Assembly: GCF_037975245.1 (NCBI RefSeq) | Contig: NC_092563.1 | Span: forward strand, 10,753,001-10,817,000 | DNA length: 64,000 bases | Origin: Apostichopus japonicus | Lineage: Eukaryota; Echinodermata; Holothuroidea; Aspidochirotida; Stichopodidae | Direction of reading: 5' to 3' | Part shown: piece by piece, positions 47,501 to 59,500 of the stretch | Numbering within the stretch: position 1 is the stretch's first letter | Layout: each line of letters begins with the position of its first letter | Position numbers and translations under genes: made by a program | The notes under the pieces: generated by a model | The model's input: the letters and a program-made list of their open reading frames with translations, nothing else | Database searches by the model: none | Told to the model about the DNA's origin: nothing

Positions 47501-50500
47501 CTGAGGGAAATTCCCTTGAAAAAGTCAACATTCAGATCTGTCACTGCCTTTTGAGCTGTCTCTGCAGACACATACTCACACTTGTAAACCAAGCTAGGGT
47601 CACCATTAAACCTGAAGGATTTTACTTCCCCTACTCTACCCATAAAATTCTTCAACTCTTCCAAGTCAATGTCCATGGGGATACCCTTAGCAGTTACAAC
47701 CTTACCTTCCATGGTTTCTATGGTTAAGCAAGGGAAGACTGGAGTAATATATATTAGTGTACACTCAGAAGGTCAAAAGTGTGAAGGCATGTGAAGGAAT
47801 AATGGATGTAAACTATTTAGGGTTATACTGTGAGGTAAGCTATTCTAGAAACCTCTCTGCAAAGACTGAAATGTATGCTACAGGCTCAGTTGTAACATTA
47901 GTATTACTCATACAAAAGCAAACTGGCCCAACCCTCATGGGAAGGTGTCACTTGTAATATATTTACGCCTGGTCACTGCATTTTTGGCCTGCTACACTGA
48001 CATGGAATCACTTACAGGTAGTCATTTGCTTTGTTGTTTGTATTAACATAACAGTGGTGCACATTAGGAAGCTACTGAAAGATTAATGGTTGAGGCCATT
48101 TCCTAAGAGAGTTTGATTTTGTAGGTGCCCAACATTGCAACAGGCAACTACATTTTCATCATTTATTTGCTTGGTACTCTTTTTGGTAATTTGAAGGAAC
48201 CAGGTAAATGATTCATCAAAGCTGTGGTAGTCAGAAATGTTGGTGAGGAGGGAGGAGTGGGCAGAATGATCCCCTTTCCACTCTATGCTCGTTTCCAGTT
48301 TGTATGACTATGCATAATGATCTTCATGGTACCTTTTTTCCTAGGAGTGATGGTTTTATTACAATGGAAAGTTTTGTTGACTTATGCAAAGCTTTGTTCC
48401 TTCCGGGTGACCTTCTGAAGCAGGAGCTGACAGAGACTGTATTTAAACAATACAACACAAAACAGGTAATGGTTGTATTATATCAACAAATCTGAGTTCT
48501 TGCATGTTATATCTGTATGAAGATGCTGGAATGTTCAAAGCTGCACCTGCGTTTGTGGTTTCGATGATAATTGTAACCTTTGCATTCATGATGGCGTATG
48601 TGTGTGTAAGTGTGTGCGCGAGCGTGCGTTTGATTTGTATTCTGACAGAGGACTTGACCAAAAGAATTCCAGGTCCTCGGATGTGATTTCTAAAGAATCA
48701 ATTAGAATTTTAATGTATGGGGTATTGTTAAGGTTAGGGTACGTGGATTTGAACAATGGAAAAATCAATGGGGTCCTCGGTCTGAATGAAAAACAAACGT
48801 GTGTGCGTGTGTGTGTGAGTGCTGTTGTGACGCTCAGCATGTAAACATGATATCTCAAAGACAATTTCATATTTGGTGTGTAGAAGTACCACATCAAGTA
48901 AAAGAAGCCTATTGTTTTTGGTGTAGGTCAAATGTCATTTGGGGTCACCAGGGGTCAAATTGTGAAAACCTTGTAAACACGATATCTCAAGACGGAAAGC
49001 TTGGGAGGACCTCATACAGTATTTAGTGTGTAGAAGTACCACATTGAGTACAAGAAACCAATTGTATTTGGTGGGGGCCAAAGGTCTTAGAACTGAGGTC
49101 ACCAGGGGTGAAATTGTGAAAACCTCATAAACATGATATCTCAAGAAGGGAATTATAGGCAGACCTTGTATTAAGTGTGTAGAAGTACCACATTGAGTTA
49201 AAGAAGCCTTTTGGTTTTGGTGAAGGTCAAAGGTTATTTTAATCAGAGGACAAATTATGAACCCTTATAAACATGTACACCCTCACACTATGCATTATGA
49301 CAGATTCATAAAGAAAACTGCTCATGTTACATCATCGAAACCACAATGCATTTTTGGTTCCTTGCTTTAGCAAAAGGAACCTATGCAGTCAGGTTGGCGT
49401 GTGTGTGTATGTATGTATGTATGTATGTGTGTACTTGTAAGACCTGTCAATCGGGGATAATCGTATGGATACACACCTTCCAACTGGGGATACACCCCCA
49501 AATGGGGATATCCCCATTTGTCAAATCCCCATTCTCAATGTGCGAAACCATCCACAACATCGCAGAAGTGCCTCCTTTAATTTTCTAAATGATTAAAAAA
49601 TTTCACCACTTTCATACTTCAAATCCGCATGTCTGGTGTGTTTGTTTAACAAAGATACAGTAGGTGTCTCAGCTCTGATTACTATAGCGCCCTCAGCTTT
49701 ATACACACGGATGACGCATGTCCCCAGTTAACAGGTTAAGAGAGATATACACGTTTTTCCCGGTTGACTACTACAGCAGCAAACACACTTCCCCAGTTGG
49801 ATACCAAAATGCCAAATACACATTAGTGTCTGCTTGTATATGCAGTGCTTACTACTATTTGACCATGTTGTCATCACTATACATGACATTGAACATGTGG
49901 GAACTGGGAACCTGAAACGTACAGTACCATTTGAAGATTACTGAATGGTAAGATATTATCTTTTTCTTGTTTTCAATCCATTTTGGTGATATTCCCTAGG
50001 TATATGTGGCTTTCATCCGTAGGTTCTTCCCCATTTTCATAGTAATACACCCGAAAGTAACTTGGAAAAGCTGTGCCAGGCCTAACAAGCTATATTCAGT
50101 GTAGGCTACTTGTTTTCTATTAGGATATAGTGTAAAGCATTACTATTAGCCTAATAGTATTACTATTAGCCTAACATCTCTAATATGCAACTAAACTCAG
50201 GCTTTATGTGATGTAGGATAGGTAGGCCTAGCCAATCAAACCAATTGTAAGATAAAATTGCCTAGCCCTAGAAAAGAGAAAGTATTTGGAGAGGTTTTTT
50301 TTTACATATATGCTAGGTTTCTTTGAACTTGAGGTGTCTATGCATTGTTCAAATACTAATAATTAAATAATTTTATCAAGTTTCATTGGTGCATGATGAT
50401 TACGGTAAGTTAAGAAGAAGTCATCTCTTAGGAATATGTATTTGAAACTACTATATAGGCATATTGTTGGAGTAACCATATTGTACATAATATTTAGCAC

Positions 50501-53500
50501 ATATGTTTTCATTGTTGATTTTCACAGATTTTCCACAGATTCTATGGACAAGTACGAGGCAACATTATTGTTAGCACTTTCTGCAGTGATATGTTGCATC
50601 CTTTTTGTTTTCCTAATTTTTGTGGTGGCGTATATTAAAGAATATCATATATAAATCGGCAGTGTAAGTATACATTGGTGACTTTATTATTTGACCCCAA
50701 AATTCACACAGACTGTTGCATTTCTACCTGTCAGTTCAAATATTAAAAGCAAACTGCAAAGGCTATACTACAAACCTTCCCTAAACAGACAGTTTGCTGT
50801 GCATCTACATCAATTAAATCACCATGTGGTAGTTATGTAGATTCTTAACGGTACCTTTTTACAATTTAGTCAGTTAAAAATCCCTTGATTGTCAAAGTCA
50901 CTGTTTACTGCAATGAACATTTTATCTTTCTGGTTTGACGTCTAAAGATAAATGACATTGTAATAATTATTTGTTTTATTTATTTCCTCTCTTTATAATT
51001 AGTGTTAAAGATGACATCTGGGCAAAAGATTAACAAACGAGTAAGTAAATTGATTGCTTTTTTTCTGTAATATACCTATGAATCTCTGTAGTCAACACAG
51101 TTATTAATTATTCTCTGTTACAGTTTAAGACTACTCTTGTAATGTATGCGTTCTATGTTTACTTCAATTCTAGGTAAGTTCACGCCTGCAGCTGCGAAAT
51201 GAGAAGTATCTACCTCTACATGCAGATCCTCCTGGGTTTATGGTGAAGTTACTACCAGAAAAAGGTATGTGAAGTGCTGCACATTGTTGGATCTATTCTG
51301 ACTATACATGTGTAAAAATCATTAAATAATTGCAGAGAGGTCATGTTTTTTTTATGGTTGGTCCCCCACGCTATCTCTTTTTCTCATTGGAAAACTTACC
51401 TTCATTTATGTAATTTGGATTGCAACATCCCCAACCCTTATTGAAATGCTTGTCTACATATCATCCACCAATTTTATCAACCTCAGGTGTAAAAGATTGA
51501 CTATAGAATTTCTCAGGCATTGTTGCATTGATTTATACTTTCTATTAATTTCTGAATAATACCAACTTCCTATTTGCTGATAGGTCGAGCAGTTTTTACA
51601 ACAAAAAATGTTTTACACGGGGAACCCTTACTTGCATATGGCGGAGAGCTTATTTCTGGGGAAGCTGGGGAAAGACGCGAGGCGAGAGAACAAAGTGGAT
51701 TCAGATATTTTTTTACCTGGAAAGGAAAACAACTGTGGTGAGTACTAAGAGTTCTCTGTATACATGCTACACATATATGTTAGTGCTTTAATACATAAAT
51801 ATCATGTATCTGTTTTGTCCTTGTCGCCCTGGAATTTTACTATATTTGCATAATATCAATTTCTTCTGAGTTTTATGAAACACAGCAAGTAATATAGGAG
51901 ATATACCTGCATCATGGGATAGTTTTTAATGTTATATCATGTAGTGAAATTTTTTGACAAGAAATTAATAAATTGTGAGACAAGTTTATATATTGCATGG
52001 ATTCTGGTACACGCTGTTATAAGTTTGTAATGCTGTATACTTTACAATAAAGCATATAGTACCAGAGGAGGAGATACACCTACAATTGTAATACATAATG
52101 TAATATCATATGGACTTTTGTATTGTTCCGTTTCATTCAATTGTATAGTATTCAATACTACATACAGTTTATACCATGTATCAGATACACCTTCAATTGG
52201 GGATACACCTGCATTTGGGATATCTTTCATGTTAATAGAAAGATATACACATAATATGTCCCCATATGATATAACATTAATGTAACACAAGTAAATGACT
52301 CATTTTAACAAATATGGATATATGTTCTCATGTGACATGAAAGATATCCCCAAATGCAGGTGTATCCCCAATTGAAGGTGTATCTGATACATGGTATAAA
52401 CTGTAGTATTGTATACTATACAACATGATTTAATGGAACAATACACAAATCCAAATGATATCACAAGTAAATGACTCATTTTAACAAATATGGATATGTT
52501 CTCATGTGACATGAAAGATATCCCCAAATGCAGGTGTATCCCCAATTGAAGGTGTATCTGATACATGGTATAAACTGTATGTAGTAAATTGTATACTATA
52601 CAACATGAATTAATGGAACAATACACAAATCCAAATGATATCACAAGTAAATGACTCATTTTAACAAATATGGATATGTTCTCATGTAACATGAAAGATA
52701 TCCCCAAATGCAGGTGTATCCCCAATTGAAGGTGTATCTGATACATGGTAAAAACTGTATGTAGTATTGTTTACTATACAACATGAATTAATGGAACAAT
52801 ACACAAATCCAAATGATATCACAAGTAAATGACTCATTTTAACAAATATGGATATGTTCTCATGTGACATGAAAGATATCCCCAAATGCAGGTGTATCCC
52901 CAATTGAAGGTGTATCTGATACATGGTAAAAACTGTATGTAGTATTGTATACTATACAACATGAATTAATGGCACAATACACAAATCCAAATGATATCAC
53001 AAGTAAATGACTCATTTTAACAAATATGGATATGTTCTCATGTAACATGAAAGATATCCCCAAATGCAGGTGTATCCCTAATTGAAGGTGTATCTGATAC
53101 ATGGTAAAAACTGTATGTAGTATTGCATACTATACAACATGATTTAATGGAACAATACACAAATCCAAATGATATCACAAGTAAATGACTCATTTTAACA
53201 AATATGGATATGTTCTCATGCGACATGAAAGATATCCCCAAATGCAGGTGTATCCCCAATTGAAGGTGTATCTGATACATGGTAAAAACTGTATGTAGTA
53301 TTGTATAATATACAACATGATTTAATGGAACAATACACAAATCCAAATGATATCACAAGTAAATGACTCATTTTAACAAATCTGGATATGTCCTCATGTA
53401 ACATGAAAGATATCCCCAAATGCAGGTGTATCCCCAATTGAAGGTGTATCTGATACATGGTATAAACTGTATGTAGTAATTTGTATACTATACAACATGA

Positions 53501-56500
53501 ATTAATGGAACAATACACAAATCCAAATGATATCACAAGTAAATGACTCATTTTAACAAATATGGAGATGTTCTCATGTGACATGAAAGATATCCCCAAA
53601 TGCAGGTGTATCCCCAATTGAAGGTGTATCTGATACATGGTATAAACTGTATGTAGTAAATTGTATACTATACAACATGAATTAATGGAACAATACACAA
53701 ATCCAAATGATATAACAAGTAAATGACTCATTTTAACAAATATGGATATGTTCTCATGTAAAATGAAAGATATCCCCAAATGCAGGTGTATACCCTATTG
53801 ATGGTATACATTGTATATTGTGTTGTAGATTATAGGCTTACAGCAATGTGAAATTAAAAATATGTAGAAACATGCATAAGATTGAATGTCACACTTAATG
53901 ACAATTGTGTTGCCGACGTTGGCCCAGTGGCTGCTGACCACAAGTTTGCCGCAAGCGACATGCCGCCCTCACACCACCAGCTGGCCGCTGCGGTGTAAGG
54001 AAGGCTCGCTGCTGCCGTCATGCTGCCTCTCTGCTGTCGGCGGCTTGCTTTCTGGGCTCTTGAAGCTTGTTCTTCACTTCATTTTATTTTGTTTCCTCTA
54101 TCTGTATACAGCCGAGATGCCTCTATTGAACCAAAAAGAAGCCCCAGGCTCGGAAGACTAGTGAATCATGGCTGGAAAACACAAGTCAATAGCAAAATGA
54201 AAATTGTTGAAGGACCTGACTCAAAGCCAAATCTTGTCTTATTTGCGTTGAAAGACATTCCAACTAACTCTGAGATCCTGTATGATTACGGCATTCCAGA
54301 TTCTTTCAAGTTCCCACAACCACCTGAATATGTTTTCCAACTAGAAAATGAAAAAGTGGCTGAAGGCCCCCCGACTGCTTCTCCAGACGATGTCATCGAT
54401 GACATGGAGGTCACAAAAGAAATGAGTGGTGAATCAGGCAGTGACTCAGAAGTTCCAGATTCTATCCCTGACAACGATAACACAAAAGATGACTTCTTAC
54501 CAGGATTGCCTGTGACAAGGTCTTCGAGAACCATTTCAGAAAGTATGAATTCTGAGAGAACACAGTCTAGCAAACAAAATGACGCAGCTTCATTAGACAC
54601 AGATGACATGGAGGTCACAGAAGAAATGAGTGGTAAATCAGGCAGTGACTCAGAAGTTCCAGATTCTACCCCTGACAATGATAACACAAAAGATGACTAC
54701 TTACCAGGATTGCCTGTGACAAGGTCGTCGAGAACCAGTTCAGAAAGTATGAATTCTGAGAGAACACAGTCTAACATACAAAATGATGCAGCTTCATCAG
54801 CAAAAGATGACATGGAGGTCACAAAAGAAATGAGTGGTGAATCAGGCAGTGACTCAGGCAGTGAATCCAGCAGTGACTCCGTCAGTGACTCAGAAGTCTC
54901 AGATTCTGATACTAACTATGATAACCCACAAGATCACTACTTGTTCGGATTGCCTGTGACAAGGTCTTCCAGAAGCATTGCAGATGCAGACAACAGAGAA
55001 CATAGAAGGAAACCGGTGAAAGAGGTGGGAGATGATGGCAGTTCTGACTCTGGAGATAATACCACTGGTAATGAAAGTAAGATCTATGTAATGAGAACCA
55101 ATAACGACGGAGAAAAAAGATGTTATGACAAGGTGGCATATTGTTTGTTCTGCTCAAAGCCACAGAAGAAATTGCAAGTTCACCTTGAACAACATGAAAC
55201 CGAGATGGAAGTTGGACAATACCAAGCAGAGAGATCAAAGCAACAGAGGCTCATGCTCCTGACAAAGCTACGGAACAGAGGGAATCATAAACATAACTAC
55301 GAAGTGATGGAAGAAGGAAAAGGAGGTCTTGTTGTTGTTTACAGGCCAAACTATGAGGCAAACCCCAATGACTACCAACCTTGCTGCCAGTGCTTAGGCT
55401 GGTATGCAAGAACAGAAATGTGGAAACATAGATGCCTCTTCAGTACCAAGGATAAAGATGGTATAACAACAAAGAAGAGAGTAAACAATGTGCAAGCTGG
55501 CAGGCTTTTGTTGCCACCAGCAGTCAATACACAAGTACCTGACTTACTTCATCGCATTTTGGCAGGCTTAAGACATGATTCTGTGGCATTATGCATCAAA
55601 AACGACAAGTTGATAGTGGATTTGGGAAAGAAGTTATCTTTCAAGCTGGCACACGATGAAGAAAACTTCAACAGCATTAGATGTAAATTGCGTGAAGTTG
55701 CTAGGTTGGTATTAGAGTATAGACTAACCACTGGCATAGATGATGCAGGCCTTGCAGCTCTCATTTCGCCAACTGCCTTTGATGATGTTTTGCATGCTGT
55801 GAGGCAAGTCTCTGGATTTAACAATGACACACATCTCTTCCAAACGCCCAGCTTAGCTTTAAAGCTTGGACATTCTTTGAAGAAAGCTGCAAACATATTG
55901 CTGAGCAGAGCAATAAAAGAATCAAGCTCTACAATTGAAAAGTCTAGCAGGGATTTCATCACCCTTTGTGAGAAAGAGTGGGACTTCCAAGTTTCTTCCC
56001 ATGCACTTCGAACCATGTACCAACAGAAGAGGAACAACCCAAAGATGCTTCCACTCACATCTGATGTCGTCTCATTATCCACCTACTTGCGCAAAGAAAC
56101 TGAAACCTACTTGGAAAGGTTGGATAGTGAATTGCCTGAAGTAGACAAGATGGATTTTTGGAAGAAGTTGAATAAAGTCATCTTGACTCATCTCATTGTA
56201 TTTAACCGCAGAAGACAGGGTGAAGTATCAAAGATGACTGTAGATGACTTCAATCAAGTCAAGAAAGGGGAATCACATCTGGTGGAAGGCCAGATGGAGA
56301 TGATGGCACAGTGGGAACAAGAGCTGGTGAAAGTTCTATGGAGAGTTGAGGTTGTAGGCAAGAGAGGAAGGACTGTCCCTGTTCTGATGACTGACTTTGT
56401 AAAGTCTAGCATCGACACTCTCATGAAATATCGCAATGGAGCTCAAGTCAGTGAAACAAACAAGTATTTATTTGCAGTAGCTAAGTTGGACACCAATTCA

Positions 56501-59500
56501 CATATCAGAGGGAGTGACTGCTTGCGTGAGCACTCAAATTTGTGTGGGGCAAAACAGCCAGCGTTACTGAGATCAACAAGATTACGGAAGCACATTGCAA
56601 CTATGTCACAACTAATGAATCTGCGAGACAATGAACTTGATGTTCTGTCAAACTACATGGGACACGATATCCATGTCCATCGCAACTTTTATCGATTACC
56701 AGATTGTGCACAGCAAGTTGCCAAGATTTCAAAGATTCTTTTTGCCATGGAAGGTAAAGGCGGGAACCCTGTCCAGTTGCTTGGAAAAGCAAAGAGCATT
56801 GATGAGTTACAGATTGATCCAAATGAAGGTAAATCGACACGAGGTTTGACCTAACACCTAAAGTAGATGTACAGTTTACTTTGTTATCTATGAGTTAGTC
56901 AAATTTGTATATAAGAGAGATTGGTTTTACATTCTTAATACAGTAGTTTTCATTCTTGGGCTAATAGCTATTTGTTCGTCTGTTACATCAAATCTGTGCC
57001 CTGTATTATTGGTACAGTATATTCGTTTATTAAGTAGCACGGGAAGAATAGTAAATGATGTGATTTTAAACATGAAGCTAATAAAGTGAAGTTGCTGTAA
57101 AATAGTCAAAGACTTATTTCGTTTATTGACAGAATTAGAAGTCAACCAGTCAATTGAGGAGTCCTCTGGTGAGGAGGATAGTGATGATGATTATCAGCCT
57201 GATCTGCCTGCTGGAAAAGGTAAGGTAGTAGCATATAATGAACAATTGCCATTACAACATATTATTATATTATTTAACTCGAGTATTTTTTAACAGAGGG
57301 AAATATGTAGTATATACTAGCCAAACAACATCTATCACAACAATCATTACATCTCATTTGTATCAAATATTTAATAATAACTGGCAAGCTTCGTTTCAAA
57401 TTTTAGACTTCATACAATGTTCATGCATGACCATCATATACAACTTTAATAGATGTGTTGTTTGGTGGTAAAAATAGATTGAATTGTTCAATACTACAAC
57501 AGGAAAGAATTCATGTGTTATCATGCAGTATCAAATGAACACAATTTCAGTTACAACATTTTAAAACTAGTAAGTTCCTGGATCATTCTAAAGTGGCTGA
57601 CAACATAGTTCATTTTCAGTGAGGCATCATTCATCTTGAAGTATGAATGTCATTGTAGTTAAAATCAATTGCATTGATATATCCTGGAGAAATATTTGAT
57701 TGACCCCATTTTAGGATATTAGTTTAGAGTGCTATAATTTGGCACTGACTAAAAGATGAATATTCTTCAATGCTGTAGGTATTGACACCTGCTGTCAGAA
57801 AGGGAAGAAATTCTTTGCTAATGTTAGTTAAATGTGTGTCTGTTTTGCAGTGCAAAAGAATGATGTTAACCAGATCTCATCAGCAGAATCAGAAGGATGT
57901 ATCAAAAGAGGTAAGTAAGATGGGAAGTTTAGAACAATGGCAGATATTTGTTGTGAAATATCCATCACTTCTACTTTTTCATATGACAAAGACTGTTTCT
58001 GAGCTGCATGGAATATGAAGAAAGAGCACAAGAAACTTGAAGGAATTAGAAACTTAAAACAGAATGTTATCAAGTAGACACAAAAGCATTCAGGGGTACT
58101 ATAACATGCTAAGAAACAAGTTTTTATCAAGATGCATTTAGCCTGACTTGAACTAGTATATTAATATTAGTTGGGGAATTTTTCAATTTGATGGAAAATC
58201 AATGTTTGCAATAGACATCAATACGTTTTATAACTAAATTGTATCATTTTTGCCTTATGAAGGTCAAAAGCGTAAAATGCTGGAAGGTTACGAGGAAAAG
58301 AGGAAGACACCTACAAGAAAGAAGTGGACAGAGCTGGAACGAACTGCCGTATTGAAACATCTTCATTCTTTTATTGAAAAGAGAAAGCTTCCCGGTAAGA
58401 GGGAAATTGACAAATGTCTTGCAGCTGAAAAATGCCTTCGAAACAGAAGTTGGAAGAATGTCAAGGACTTTGTTAGAAACCATATTAAAACCAGAGCGTC
58501 CACTTCTAAATCATTCAAGTACTGATTGTTCTTTTCTCTACCTTGACAGTCTCACTTTTATTCAAAACATTGTTTTCAAAGGTTATCATAGATTTAAATA
58601 AGTTTATGCATCGCTTTGACTACCTGTAGCTCTTGTTAAATTTTACTGTTTTGCTGTTTTGAGTGTTACTGCTAATTTAATAGTTAATACCATAGTACCA
58701 AAAGTTTAAGATAAGGACATCCTTATGGGAAACAAATAGTTATTTCATTATGAAATGAGACATCAGAGAAAAACAAGGAGTAAATAGAACACTAGAATGG
58801 AAGAAACCTTTCAAGTTTCAAGTATATAATATATTTACATGCAACAGATGGCATGGAGCTTTAAAATGCATATATACAAGTAAACAATGTGTTATGACAT
58901 ACAGATTGATCTGAACTAAAGAACTGACACATGAAAGATTTGAAACAACAACCAGAATACTGTTTCATTATTGTCTATACAATCAGGTTGATTCCATTGA
59001 GTTTAGTTCAAGCTGGTCTTGTTCTGTTCTACTGTTACATATAAAAGATAAGTGTTTTGTTATTGTTTGTTAGTTTTTATTTTCTTTTGTTGCACCTTTC
59101 CCGTAAACTGTTATTCGGAACTTAAGGATAAATGCTCCTTACCTTAAATACATAATGCTCCTCAACCTTGAAAAGTTCTGGAAAGTTTTTTTTCCCTCCA
59201 GTATGTCAAACTTGAAACTTTTCAACTACAAGTAATCATGCAGTTAGATCAATGATACCTACAGGTGCTTGGACCCAGAAAGATAATGCTCTCAAACATG
59301 TTAAAATATCATGTGAAATATTTAATGCATGAAGACTCATCACTCATGAAACATAGTTTCTCTAATAACTTGCCAAGAATTTTACTGGTTTTATCACAAC
59401 TATAACAAGAAAAGAAATATAATATGTGATGTTATCAGTGCATGATTGTGAATGATGATAGGATCATAGTTATGTCCTTGGAATCTCTTCAGATACAGAA

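Noticed and set aside
46431-47996. LTR retrotransposon
   Set aside because: The terminal repeats are inverted, not direct, and no primer-binding site, polyprotein or integrase is visible.
52300-53779. Minus-strand frames of 80-187 codons in the SET gene intron
   Set aside because: They repeat with the 178-bp array and run against the gene; the hydrophobic look comes from the repeat composition.
53886-54111. Coding extension upstream of the main SET-recombinase exon
   Set aside because: The frame is open back to 54020, but splicing at 54112 restores the conserved C-R-DAS SET sequence, so the upstream part is intron.
54286-56840. Minus-strand and shifted frames across the main exon
   Set aside because: Shadows of the real plus-strand coding sequence.
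51011-58525. Ordinary host KMT5A orthologue
   Set aside because: Typical KMT5A proteins end with the SET domain and are far shorter. Here a recombinase and a Myb-like domain follow in frame, and inverted repeats bound the locus.
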